Positions 37,134 to 45,908 of a stretch of 64,000 nucleotides of DNA are shown here, piece by piece (the first letter of the stretch is position 1; every line of letters starts with the position of its first letter). Source of the stretch: Morganella morganii H1r (GTDB lineage: Bacteria > Pseudomonadota > Gammaproteobacteria > Enterobacterales > Enterobacteriaceae); assembly GCF_000633515.1 (NCBI RefSeq), contig NZ_AYMP01000024.1:62001-126000 (forward strand). Direction: 5' to 3'. The position numbers were made by a program, and so were the translations under genes. The notes beneath the pieces were generated by a model that saw nothing but the letters and a program-made list of their open reading frames with translations, made no database searches and was not told the origin of the DNA.

Positions 37134-38264
37134 TTAATTTTTCATAAAATGTTTTCCAGTTTCTGCGCCATGTTCTCTCGTTGACCCGAGGCGATGCACG
37201 GTACCGGAGTGATCCAGAATAATCGCACGGTCTTTACCTTTGGCTGGGCGCAGGGCTCTGCCGATCGCCTGTAACCAGCGGATTTCTGATTTAGTCGGTC
37301 TGGCGTAAATAATGCAGCGGACATTGCTGTCGAACCCGGCAACCAGTACGCCCACATTCACGATGATTTTTGTCGCGCCAGTCTCAAACCGGTGAATAAT
37401 CAGACCCCGGTCTTCGTGTGGCGTGTTTGCCGTCATCACCTTGGCATTGATGCCTGCTTTGTTAAATTCCATCGTGACGAAATTGGCGTGGCTGACGTTG
37501 ACGTTGACGCAGAAGCACACTGTGGGCTGATTCTCACCCAGCGTTAACCAGTTACTGACCAAATCACCCAGCGTTAACCAGTTACTGACTAAATCACCCA
37601 CCAAGTCGGCACCGCACATGGTCTCGGCTATTTCTTCCTCTTTGTAATCGCTGCCGTACTCGTCGCTGCGGGTACTTTTCACGCCGGACAGATCGGGTTT
37701 TGTCGGGGCGTAAAACTCATATGGGCTCAGATCCCCGCGATCGATAAGCTCTTTTATCGTGGTCGGTTTTATCAGTTTTTCGTAATAATGCCCGAGGAAC
37801 GGGGAGAGCGGTGTACCGGACAGGCCAACCACCTTACAGCGGGTTTGCGTGGTCAGCCGGGTGATTTGCTCCAGAATTTTTTTCGGCGCAGGTGTGCCTC
37901 ATCGATAATCATCAGGTAGATATTGTCCGGGAAGTCACGGCGGATCAGCGTGTCAGCTGAGGCAATCTGAATAAGCTTTGCCGGATCGCGGTTCGGGTGA
38001 TCCCGCCAGATATATGCAATTTCATCTTCCGGCAAGCCGTATTCGATAAAGCGTTGTGCAGTCTGACTAGTCAAAACGGTGAAAGGACAGATCATCATTA
38101 CACGCATACCCCGCGATATAAAACCATCCGTCATAAATGCCGCAAGACCCGTTTTACCGGCACCGGTCGGGGCGTAAATCATGAACGAGGCATACTTGCT
38201 TCCACGACTGCCGCAACGTGGTCAGCGCCCGTTCCTGTGCGAATTTTGGTGTAATTGTCAGCAT
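37134..38264 (-). pseudogene. DEAD/DEAH-box helicase, frameshifted
   Basis: Phage-type superfamily 2 helicase that has decayed. The first frame starts at ATG 38264 (MLTITPKFAQERALTTL, GGTGAGGTGATTTT before it), and a one-base insertion near 38190 moves the reading into the frame with Walker A YAPTGAGKTGL. That frame carries the DEAH motif MIIDEAHL and ends early, because a run of seven A (complement of 37877-37883) is one base short. The rest (37832-37134: VGLSGTPLS, motif VI IGRALRP) is in the next frame. Within it a 30-bp tandem duplication (about 37535-37594) repeats DLVSNWLTLG. The C-terminus also looks truncated. Restoring one A and removing one base gives a continuous helicase. Confidence 0.8.
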
Positions 38265-38278
38265 AAAATCACCTCACC

Positions 38279-38560
38279 TTATTCTGTTTCACCGCCGGTC
38301 ATGCCATAATTTTCCTGTGGCATGCTCTCCCCAGCTGTGTCATATGCAAATGCCGGTGTGGTACCCTGGCCGGTTTCTCTGATCCGGCATTTGCTCCCTT
38401 TCTCTTTCAGGTATTCTTTCCACTCGCGAATAATCCGCTTACTGTCCTCACGGTGCCCGGCTACCGGCATCTCCTGATACATGCGGTCATAGTCAATATC
38501 GTGATAATGCGGATTGCGGATAAACCCGCACACAATTAAATATAAATGTCTGATCAGCAC
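38279..38560 (-). CDS. Phage-like small protein, unknown
   Basis: A 93-aa protein with an acidic/basic mixed middle (about residues 40-60: DSKRIIREWKEYLKEKGSK, helical) and a polar tail. It ends 15 nt before the helicase start, the position of small accessory proteins in phage replication modules. No function assigned. Confidence 0.5.
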   Translation of the reverse strand: MLIRHLYLIVCGFIRNPHYHDIDYDRMYQEMPVAGHREDSKRIIREWKEYLKEKGSKCRIRETGQGTTPAFAYDTAGESMPQENYGMTGGETE

Positions 38561-39046
38561 GACACTTTCCTTTTATACATAAACTACAGCTAAACCGCCT
38601 ACTCCTTCCGGTACTGCATCTACAGGATGTTCAGCGTAAGCAGGATAACCTGTAACAGCTGGTATGGGTAGCGAAGTACCAGCAGGGCCGGGTATCGCTT
38701 TACATAACAATCAACCTTCAGCGTGACTGAAACGGGGCTATTTAAAAAGAAAATTACCGATGCGCTGGTGACGGCCGCGACGGAAATGGCTGATACCTGA
38801 GCGGGTTCCCCTGTACCTGTGGTGAATTCTGCGGCATCAACCCGCGGTGGTTATTTGTGCTGGTCACGATTATCTTACATAAAAAAAATATCAGTCCGAA
38901 CCTGTGGTTCCCTGAACTACTGCTCAGATTTTACCAGAGGGATACGGTAATGATGGAGATCATCGTTACGCCAACAAGAACATCATGATGTCAGTAGCTG
39001 GAGCCGGATACGCTCTATAATATTAGAATTTTGTGTAAAAAATAAT
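38561..39046. other. Gene-free stretch with decayed coding fragments
   Basis: About 490 bp without an intact gene. On the minus strand between about 38700 and 38575 two overlapping frames read like coding sequence but begin and end abruptly, which suggests a broken gene. Nothing identifiable. Confidence 0.3.
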
Positions 39047-39622
39047 TTACCGGCTGGTCCCCACAGACCGGTAACCATCGTGATAGTCTTTCGTGTGGTC
39101 TTTGGCTAAATAATCCAGCCGCATAACCAGTAAAGCACGCTGAGCCGTGTAATACGGGCTGTGATAACACAGATACATAACCCCCTTTTCCGGGAAATGC
39201 ACCAGGCAGGCATAGCACTCAGCACGCAGCCCCAGCGCACTGCACCAGGCCTGCTGTATCATCCCTGCCAGACTGTCTTCACCGTTAAAACGGCCTGCTG
39301 TGTGATAAATATCCTTATTGAGCAGTAACACCAGGTGATAATGCTTCCGGTGTCTCACCCCGCCAAACTCTCTCACCCAGATATACCGCAGACGGTGGCT
39401 GAGCCGTCTGCCCCAGCGCTGAGCTTTCCTGTCCGTATCTGTACACAACCGGGCTTTCAGCGATTCAATAAAACGGGTTATTTCACGGTTTGACCGGTCA
39501 TAAACGTAATCAGGCGGGTACCGTAAATCAATCCTGAGAGCCAGCGTTCTGGGGAACGCTGTAACGGCACTGTCTATAACACCTTCAAATAACCGGCGAT
39601 ACTCTGCATTATAAGAATACAT
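39047..39622 (-). CDS. YfjJ/inovirus Gp2-like replication-associated protein
   Basis: A 191-aa protein of the YagK/YfjJ (inovirus Gp2) family found in cryptic prophages and satellites of Enterobacterales. The typical N-terminus MYSYNAEYRRLFEGVIDSAV, the ALRIDLRYPP and REFGGVRHRKHYHLVLLLN segments (about residues 98-116; HxH with neighbouring residues resembles a rolling-circle replication motif) and the end KDHTKDYHDGYRSVGTSR are characteristic. The start at 39622 has ATGAGG before it; an ATG at 39634 is also possible. The role in replication is inferred from the family. Confidence 0.75.
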   Translation of the reverse strand: MYSYNAEYRRLFEGVIDSAVTAFPRTLALRIDLRYPPDYVYDRSNREITRFIESLKARLCTDTDRKAQRWGRRLSHRLRYIWVREFGGVRHRKHYHLVLLLNKDIYHTAGRFNGEDSLAGMIQQAWCSALGLRAECYACLVHFPEKGVMYLCYHSPYYTAQRALLVMRLDYLAKDHTKDYHDGYRSVGTSR

Positions 39623-39634
39623 ATTGAACCTCAT

Positions 39635-40275
39635 ATTAAAATAAATCACCCCGGATACCCCTGAACAATTCACAAGTAAAATGACACACCGCCATCTCAT
39701 TAAAGACTTCGATATTATCATTAAGGTATTTAACTATTTCACCCACACCTTTTGAATATATTATGAATGCTATATGTATTATCCCGGTGAATATGATACT
39801 CACTTCTGATGTGTTATGACCCACATTAAATATCAGGGTATTTATTCATACCCCTGGCTACCTAAACAAACAACTTACAGAAAAAGATCACACCGATATT
39901 TATGTATTCCGACGCACAATGATATGTCACGATACTCTGCATGTATCAATGTATATTCCATATTGTAACCAGGAATGTATTCATTGAGGTTTATATCTTT
40001 ATGATATAATTATTACACTTGTATTTACTATATAATCATTATATTTACACGTACTACATACCCTATTCATACTTACTATATATTAATATAATGTCCTACT
40101 ATATATTAATATATTACTATACCGACAACCGTTTATTTATTACAGATACAAACAGTAAAGCCCGGCTATCTCTTTTCTGTTGTGTTAACAGGAATCCTGA
40201 CTCTGTTTACTCTGATATTAGTTTGCCGAAGTAAAATATCCGCTATTTCTGCTACTGATAGCAGAAATAGCATCA
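39635..40275. other. AT-rich region between the YfjJ- and YfjI-like genes
   Basis: 640 bp, very AT-rich, with runs such as TATATTAATATAATG around 40078-40125. No credible gene: the 71-aa frame at 40019-40234 is low-complexity Tyr/Ile. As it lies between two replication-type genes, it is a possible replication origin of the element, but I see no clear iterons. Confidence 0.35.
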
Positions 40276-41697
40276 TTATACTGAATTATCACTCTCATTT
40301 GTGAATGGATTGTTATAAAAATGATATCCCTTTCCTATGAGCACTGCTGACCTGAATCCTCTGTCAATTCTGATACAGCGATATTTTTCCAGCCGGTCCA
40401 GGACACTATCCAGCAGCTTACCTTTTCGTAATACGGAAGGACCATACTGCCTGATTTCGTTTTTCCTTATCCATTCACTACCTGAATTATCATAATTCAC
40501 GGAAAGCCAGTCGAGCAGCTGTTTTTCATACTCTCCGTTACGGTGAGAAAAAATATGAATCATCTGATCCATATACCAGACACAAACGGCTTCAGCTGCT
40601 TTTACATTCTCCTCAGAGATAATATCACTGCCATCCGCAAAAAAAGAAAATAACGCCGCAAGTCGGGCAATATTATTAGCCAGCTTGGAGGCACAATCAG
40701 AGACCGGATAATACGGCATTCCGGGTGCCATCTGCTCTTCAATATAATTATAAACAGCATTCCATTCTGTCTGCGCCTGAGCACTGAAACTGAGCATGAC
40801 TTTGTTATCCCCCGGAGCCCGGTTTATTATTTCGATCATCCGCTCATGAAAAGGCGTCAGTGAATAACGATAAACCGGAGTGTCTGAAATAAACCGGGTT
40901 CCCCGGGTCGATAAACTGTCACTGATAAATACAGGCAAGCACCGGGCAAAAAAACCACTTCCCCGCGCTTTATCACCCTGCCGTTTCATATAACTGTCAA
41001 AGACAGCCTTCTGTACCATAACAGATAATGTGATCCGGCCGTCATCAATAATAAAACTGTCACCGGTTTTACGCTCAACCTGAAAAGGTACCCCGTCCCA
41101 TACGGAATTAAGAAAGGTCAGATCATTCATTATTCTGCGATCTAAAATATTAGCCCCCTCATCAGCAATCAGCCCGACATGAGGACTTTTTGTATACATA
41201 CCATACTGTAGCGCCTCCGGCGTTGTATTATTATAAATCCGCTTCCTTATTTTCGGTGCCGCCGGTTTTTGCCCGTAAAGTTGTTTAAGTTGTGCTGCCG
41301 GTTCATCTGCATTAAGCCCCTTTGCCGTTTTTCTGCGGATTTCAGCCAGCAGGGACTTCTTCTTTTCCTCCCAGATTTGTTCATCAACACGTCTGAGCTC
41401 AGTATCCGGATCGGCACTCCGCTGCTCTGCTTCATCCATTGCATACACCGGTGCCATTACCAGCCGGTCTGCCGTTGTTTTACGTTCACCGGAATCAGCA
41501 ATCACCAGCATAAACAGCGATACCGGAGACACAATCCGTTCACTCACTCTCACATCAGCACAGCCCTGACAGGTCAGTGAAACCGCACTGATAACTGAGG
41601 ATGCAATCAGCGGAACGGGGGCCCGGGTCTGTTCATGAACACTCAGTACTGCATTGCGGATTAATTCCGGAAAAGCATTCAGGGGATAATTATTCAT
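40276..41697 (-). CDS. YfjI-like protein (DUF3987)
   Basis: A 473-aa protein similar to YfjI of E. coli CP4-57. DUF3987 proteins resemble the ATPase/helicase side of primases in mobile elements. The P-loop-like ADSGERKTTADRLV (about residues 66-79), VGLIADEGANIL (about 174-185) and RGSGFFARCLPV (about 248-259) are the main conserved motifs. The start is at 41697 (MNNYPLNAFPELI) after ACGGAGTAAAA; the frame opens at 41760. It lies upstream of the YfjJ-like gene, as in CP4-57. Likely in element replication or stability, by family. Confidence 0.8.
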   Translation of the reverse strand: MNNYPLNAFPELIRNAVLSVHEQTRAPVPLIASSVISAVSLTCQGCADVRVSERIVSPVSLFMLVIADSGERKTTADRLVMAPVYAMDEAEQRSADPDTELRRVDEQIWEEKKKSLLAEIRRKTAKGLNADEPAAQLKQLYGQKPAAPKIRKRIYNNTTPEALQYGMYTKSPHVGLIADEGANILDRRIMNDLTFLNSVWDGVPFQVERKTGDSFIIDDGRITLSVMVQKAVFDSYMKRQGDKARGSGFFARCLPVFISDSLSTRGTRFISDTPVYRYSLTPFHERMIEIINRAPGDNKVMLSFSAQAQTEWNAVYNYIEEQMAPGMPYYPVSDCASKLANNIARLAALFSFFADGSDIISEENVKAAEAVCVWYMDQMIHIFSHRNGEYEKQLLDWLSVNYDNSGSEWIRKNEIRQYGPSVLRKGKLLDSVLDRLEKYRCIRIDRGFRSAVLIGKGYHFYNNPFTNESDNSV

Positions 41698-42078
41698 TTT
41701 TACTCCGTAAGTGATGTCCTGGTCAGGGTGCATTTCAGCGCAATTCCGGAGTACAGGCAAGAGTGAAAAAACAATTAAATCATATTGATATAAATTAAAT
41801 CATTTCAGACTACCGTAATGTGACCGAAGTTCTCTCCCGGACATACGGGCAGATTTCCCCCTCTGCGGAAAATAATTTTCCGGAATCAGTGATTTTTCAG
41901 ATACACATTAACCAACTGATATAACACGGGAAAAAGTGGTCCGGATAACTGACCGGCGACACACCCTGTCGTTTCCCCGTTTTTTATCCCCCGAAAACAG
42001 CGATTTTCCGCGTCATACCCTGTCAGATCCCTTTGTTATGCTGTTGCTGTCTTAAATCACCTGTAAGGAATTTCTGTT
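41698..42078. other. Intergenic region between the YfjI- and YaaW-like genes
   Basis: A 380-bp spacer between divergent genes. No gene recognised; it must hold both promoters. The YaaW-like ribosome-binding site GTAAGGAATTTCTGTT ends it. Confidence 0.35.
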
Positions 42079-42807
42079 ATGGCAACCTACCGTATCGACC
42101 CTGATCTCGCGTTTATCGGTCAGTGCAGCAATGAGGATCTCGGTCTGCTGGTCTCTGTTCTGACACACGACAGCAAAGACGGCAAAAAACGGCTGGCGGA
42201 GTCTCTGACCACCTCACCGGAATATCAGCTCTTTTACCCTGACCATCAGAAGTACTGGCCCGCCATCTGTGCCGAACTGCAGGCCTTCGGGGCCAACAGC
42301 CTGGTCACGCTGCTTCGCGGTAACAAAGGCGTGCTTTACCGTGAAATCCTGCACGATGTCTGCGACAAGCTGAAAGTGAGCCACAACAAAGAAAGTCCGG
42401 TGGAAACCACCGAGCTTAACCTGCTGATGAAAGTACTGGAGAAAAGCCTGCGGGAGATGTCACAGGACGAACTGATCCGTTTTGCGGACGGGCTGAAACT
42501 GAATCTGTCCGCACCGACCCCGCAGCTTATTCTACTCGCGGTGCAGGCGGCTGTCGCCAGCTCCGGAGTTGCAGCCCTGCAGTTTGCCACTGTTGCTGCT
42601 GTCGGGGTGATTGAGGCAATGGGCGGTATTGCCAACTGGGGTACACTCTTTGCCGCCAACCGGGCGCTGGGGGTACTGGCCGGTCCGATAGGGATTGCAC
42701 TGAGCTCCGCCTGGCTGATAGCTGATATCGCTGGTCCCGCTTACCGGGTCACCATTCCGGCCTGCATTATTGTGGCGTACCTGCGCCAGAAGGCCCTGGC
42801 GGCCTGA
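42079..42807 (+). CDS. YaaW-family protein
   Basis: A 242-aa protein similar to E. coli YaaW (DUF3944 at the N-terminus: DPDLAFIGQCSNEDLGLLV, residues about 8-26). Conserved HDSKDGKKRLAESLTTSPEY, then ICAELQAFGANSLVTLLRG (about 68-86). The C-terminal third is hydrophobic (about 150-215, Ala/Gly/Val-rich) and ends in AYRVTIPACIIVAYLRQK, shared with YaaW. Function unknown in the family; a membrane-associated role is possible. The first gene of a rightward row on the island, with the WYL regulator 54 nt downstream. Confidence 0.8.
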   Translation: MATYRIDPDLAFIGQCSNEDLGLLVSVLTHDSKDGKKRLAESLTTSPEYQLFYPDHQKYWPAICAELQAFGANSLVTLLRGNKGVLYREILHDVCDKLKVSHNKESPVETTELNLLMKVLEKSLREMSQDELIRFADGLKLNLSAPTPQLILLAVQAAVASSGVAALQFATVAAVGVIEAMGGIANWGTLFAANRALGVLAGPIGIALSSAWLIADIAGPAYRVTIPACIIVAYLRQKALAA

Positions 42808-42861
42808 TTTCTGTATTCCGTTATTCCTTTTTTATCTGACTGACTCACGGAGGCTGCGCTC

Positions 42862-43536
42862 ATGCATACGTCAGATTCACGCCATGACCGGCTTGCATTC
42901 CGGCTGGCCATGATTATCAGCCGCCTGTTCCGGGGCGAAACACTGTATCCGGCACAGCTCGCCCGTGAGTTTAATGTCTCGGCCCGCACACTGCAGCGGG
43001 ATTTCAGTGAGCGTCTGGTCTTTCTGGACACGGAGCCGTATCAGGGCGGATACCGGCTGGCCGCCGGTCAGCGCCCTTACCGGACAGACAGCGATATTCT
43101 GTACTTTGCCGATATCACCCATATTACCCCGCTGTTCCCCTCGCTTGACCGCAGGCTGCTGTCCGTGCTGCTCAGTCCGGAAAACGGCGCACCCTGCCTG
43201 GTCTACCATGAACCGCCGCAATCCGCCCCGACGCTGTTCGGCGGCTTTTACGTGGTGACACAGGCGATAGTCCGCAGGCGTCTGCTCAGCTTCCGCTGTG
43301 ACGGTCAGGACTATGAGGGGATGGCTCCCTACAAGCTGATTTATTTTCAGCGGGACTGGTATCTGTGCGGGGAATGGCAGTCTGCCCTGCGGGTGTTCCG
43401 GTTCAGTCAGCTGCAGAACATTGCCGTGTCCGGACGCCGTTTCCGGCAGGATGCAGTTATCGCACGGACGGTCACCCGGCCCGAATTTATCACCGCATTA
43501 CCCCATTATCAGTTTATCCGTTCATTAATCACATAA
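42862..43536 (+). CDS. WYL-domain transcriptional regulator
   Basis: A 224-aa regulator. An N-terminal winged helix (about residues 15-60: LYPAQLAREFNVSARTLQRD) binds DNA, and the C-terminal WYL domain (about 125-205; KLIYFQRDWYLCGEW and RVFRFSQLQNI) senses a ligand, often nucleic-acid-derived. YfjR of CP4-57 is of this type. WYL regulators often control defence genes in islands, so it may regulate the genes downstream. The start ATG follows ACGGAGGCTGCGCTC. Confidence 0.88.
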   Translation: MHTSDSRHDRLAFRLAMIISRLFRGETLYPAQLAREFNVSARTLQRDFSERLVFLDTEPYQGGYRLAAGQRPYRTDSDILYFADITHITPLFPSLDRRLLSVLLSPENGAPCLVYHEPPQSAPTLFGGFYVVTQAIVRRRLLSFRCDGQDYEGMAPYKLIYFQRDWYLCGEWQSALRVFRFSQLQNIAVSGRRFRQDAVIARTVTRPEFITALPHYQFIRSLIT

Positions 43537-43548
43537 AAGGAACATCAT

Positions 43549-44625
43549 ATGATGAAAACCCGGTTTACCGCCGTTCTGCTGCCTGCCCTGTTGCTGACAG
43601 CCTGTGACAACAGTGACAGCACGCCCGCCCCTGACCCGCGTCAGCAGCAGGAGATTCTGTCAGTAAAGCAGCTGATTTACCCGTATGACCGTACCGTCAC
43701 GCTCGGCGGTATTCTGGATAACCGCCCTGACTGTATCGATCCGGAATGGGATACCCTGACCGACGACAAAGGACGGGAGCTGGTCAGATACCGCTGTGAC
43801 TACACGACTGCGGCTGCCGTAAATCAGATAAATCAGCAGGTTGAAGCCCGTTATCAGAGAGTACTGAGAGACTATACCAGGATCCTCACTAAAGTCACCA
43901 AATGGAAGCCTGCCGATATGCGTACCCGTACCGGCGCGAATATCGAACAGACAGAAAAAGAGCTGGGGATGATCAAAACACTTTCCGGTTACGACTGGTC
44001 TCCGCTGCGCAGTGAAATCAGTACAAACAATGACAGCAGTTTTAACCTCTCTCTTTCCGGCGGAAAACTGTGGTCCCGTCAGCCCGCTAAACTGACCGGA
44101 GAACAGAAAACGCTGGTTGAACAATGGAATGCCGTTACTGAACCACTGTTATATGGACAGGGCTCTGATATAGATCGCTGGTTTGAGGATTCTTCCGGTG
44201 TCATCAGCGCACTGGAGAAGAAACTGACTGACCTGAAAGCAGTACAGGCGGAGGAATACCTGAAAGGGGATAACCGCCGCCGGGAAGATGAGTCCGCCCT
44301 GACCCGGCTGTTGGCAGAGCTGGAGGCCGCCCATGCGGAAGCAAAAGACTGGCGGATTACCCAGGAATTATACTGGAGTGTAACCGGGCCTGACCCCGTA
44401 TTTATGGGCGGAAAATTTCTGGTCAGTGACCACACCGGCCAGAATGAGCTGGTACCTTACAGTCCGGTGACCCGTGGTCCGATCCGTCGTGGTACGGAAA
44501 TGCTCGCGGATATTTACGGGGATAAAACCGGAGCGGATTTTTACCGGAATATGCTGGCATTCGGGTTATATATGTATCAGGTAAAAGACATCAAAGTGCC
44601 GTCCGTAAATACCTTAAGCTACTGA
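43549..44625 (+). CDS. Lipoprotein of unknown function
   Basis: A 358-aa predicted lipoprotein. The signal peptide MMKTRFTAVLLPALLLTAC ends in the lipobox LLTAC (Cys19), followed by DNS; Asp at +2 suggests inner-membrane retention. The mature part is mostly helical, with a predicted coiled coil around residues 215-265 (LEKKLTDLKAVQAEEYLKGD, RREDESALTRLLAELEAAHA). No family recognised. It starts 13 nt after the WYL gene with AAAAGGAACATCAT before ATG and is probably in the same operon. Confidence 0.7.
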   Translation: MMKTRFTAVLLPALLLTACDNSDSTPAPDPRQQQEILSVKQLIYPYDRTVTLGGILDNRPDCIDPEWDTLTDDKGRELVRYRCDYTTAAAVNQINQQVEARYQRVLRDYTRILTKVTKWKPADMRTRTGANIEQTEKELGMIKTLSGYDWSPLRSEISTNNDSSFNLSLSGGKLWSRQPAKLTGEQKTLVEQWNAVTEPLLYGQGSDIDRWFEDSSGVISALEKKLTDLKAVQAEEYLKGDNRRREDESALTRLLAELEAAHAEAKDWRITQELYWSVTGPDPVFMGGKFLVSDHTGQNELVPYSPVTRGPIRRGTEMLADIYGDKTGADFYRNMLAFGLYMYQVKDIKVPSVNTLSY

Positions 44626-44698
44626 CTGTTGTTTTTCATTCCGGATTGCAGCGCCGCTGCCGGAACATTTTAGTTCATATCAAAATAAGGAAATACGG

Positions 44699-44911
44699 AT
44701 GTCTGTTTTTAAATTAATGGCCACCACGCTCGGCGTGGCAACCGTGGCGTTAGCCACCTACTGTGCCTGGCAGGCTGCGGCTGAGGCGGCAGACAAAGAG
44801 GATGCCACCGCAGCGGAAAAACTGGCGGCCGGGCTCAGTGCGGCGCTAGCCTGCTCAGCCGTGCTGGGCGGTACCCTTGACCGTCTGCTGGGTCGGCTCT
44901 TTCCCCGCTGA
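44699..44911 (+). CDS. Small alanine-rich membrane protein, unknown
   Basis: 70 aa, start ATG after AAGGAAATACGG. Two hydrophobic segments (about residues 7-25 and 45-62) with an Ala/Glu/Asp linker (AAAEAADKEDATAAEK), and an Arg-rich end. It may be a two-helix hairpin in the inner membrane. No family recognised. A strong terminator follows, so this closes the group that starts with yaaW-like. Confidence 0.6.
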   Translation: MSVFKLMATTLGVATVALATYCAWQAAAEAADKEDATAAEKLAAGLSAALACSAVLGGTLDRLLGRLFPR

Positions 44912-44946
44912 CCTGTACGGCATACTGGTTTATCACATCACCCCTG

Positions 44947-44977
44947 ACGGCAGACGTTCACAGTCTGCCGTTTTTTT
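44947..44977 (+). terminator. Rho-independent terminator of the YaaW-WYL-lipoprotein group
   Basis: ACGGCAGAC (44947-44955) pairs with GTCTGCCGT (44963-44971) and seven T follow (44971-44977). Confidence 0.9.
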
Positions 44978-45038
44978 ATGCGCCATTCACAAATCAGTAA
45001 CCCACTATTTTTATCCCTAAATACAAAGGAGTTTCACG

Positions 45039-45479
45039 ATGACATTATCAGCACTTCTGACACAGGAGCCCGCAACCATCAAAAGCAATCTGGTTCATCC
45101 CCGGGGCAGAGACACATTCTGGCGGTTTTATTTCGGCAGCGTGCCGGGCTGGCAGCACCTGGAAAACGATATTTTTAAGATGATGGATAATCTGTGTGAC
45201 ATTTATCACGGTGCATTCCGGGAATTCAGCATGCTCACCAACGGCGGTGCGTTTATCTGGCCGGATATGCCGGAGACCACGCTGTACCTGTTTAACCCGC
45301 ATAACGGCAATAATGCGGAACTGAGCCCGGAAGCAGCCGGTATCGCTGTCTGCTTAATGACGTTCAGTATCTGGTCATTTAACACTGAGAGTCCTGTGCT
45401 GGTGGAGTATTTTTATCAGTTGCGGGACTACGCCCTGCAGCATGAGGAATGTGCCGCTATTTTCCGTCTTATTGATTAA
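45039..45479 (+). CDS. KlcA/ArdB-family antirestriction protein
   Basis: A 146-aa protein that blocks type I restriction without imitating DNA, as in ArdB/KlcA. The conserved series is FWRFYFGSVPGWQHLEN (about residues 26-42), FSMLTNGGAFIWPD (about 62-75), the GNNAELSPEAAGIAVCLM stretch (about 88-105) and YQLRDYALQHEECAAI (about 127-142). The start ATG has AAAGGAGTTTCACG. It is followed after a few bases by the toxin gene, as in CP4-57 (yfjX ... ypjF), but here radC and the antitoxin between them are lacking. Confidence 0.88.
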   Translation: MTLSALLTQEPATIKSNLVHPRGRDTFWRFYFGSVPGWQHLENDIFKMMDNLCDIYHGAFREFSMLTNGGAFIWPDMPETTLYLFNPHNGNNAELSPEAAGIAVCLMTFSIWSFNTESPVLVEYFYQLRDYALQHEECAAIFRLID

Positions 45480-45493
45480 CAGTGAGTAACACC

Positions 45494-45805
45494 ATGAAAA
45501 AGGTAACATTATCTGCGTCACCGGCGGCAGTCTGGCAGACACTGCTGACTTACCTGCTGCAACAGCATTACGGCCTCACACTGAATGACACGGAATTCAG
45601 TGATGAGCGCGTGATTGAGGCCTGCCTATGCCGGGGGATGTCACTGTGTGAGGCGCTGAATGCCTTTGCGGAGAAATACGCTCTGGTCCGCACCGACCGG
45701 TGCAACAGCTGTATCACTGCGACCGATATTCTGCGGGCACGGAAAGCGACCGGTCTGATAACACTTCACCGGAGCCATACCACCCGCAGACACTGCACTG
45801 TATAA
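45494..45805 (+). CDS. CbtA-family (YeeV/YkfI/YpjF) toxin
   Basis: A 103-aa toxin of the type IV family whose E. coli members bind FtsZ and MreB and stop cell division. Conserved: AAVWQTLLTYLLQQHYGLTL (about residues 10-29), DERVIEACLCRGMSLCEALN (about 36-55), KYALVRTD (about 60-67) and TDILRARKATGLIT (about 77-90). I start at ATG 45494 (MKKVTLSAS); a GTG at 45482 is in frame. The cognate antitoxin of the YeeU/CbeA type, normally directly upstream, is absent; KlcA is there instead. The last residues differ from E. coli CbtA. Confidence 0.86.
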   Translation: MKKVTLSASPAAVWQTLLTYLLQQHYGLTLNDTEFSDERVIEACLCRGMSLCEALNAFAEKYALVRTDRCNSCITATDILRARKATGLITLHRSHTTRRHCTV

Positions 45806-45908
45806 AAAGCCCGTACCCGTACCTCATCCTATCTCTTCTTTTATCCCGTTCAGTCCCGGCTTTTATCTGACAGCCACATTATCTGTTTAATTTTACAGGA
45901 GAATGACT

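Noticed and set aside
40019-40234. 71-aa plus-strand ORF in the AT-rich block
   Set aside because: Low-complexity Tyr/Ile sequence that follows from base composition; no ribosome-binding site.
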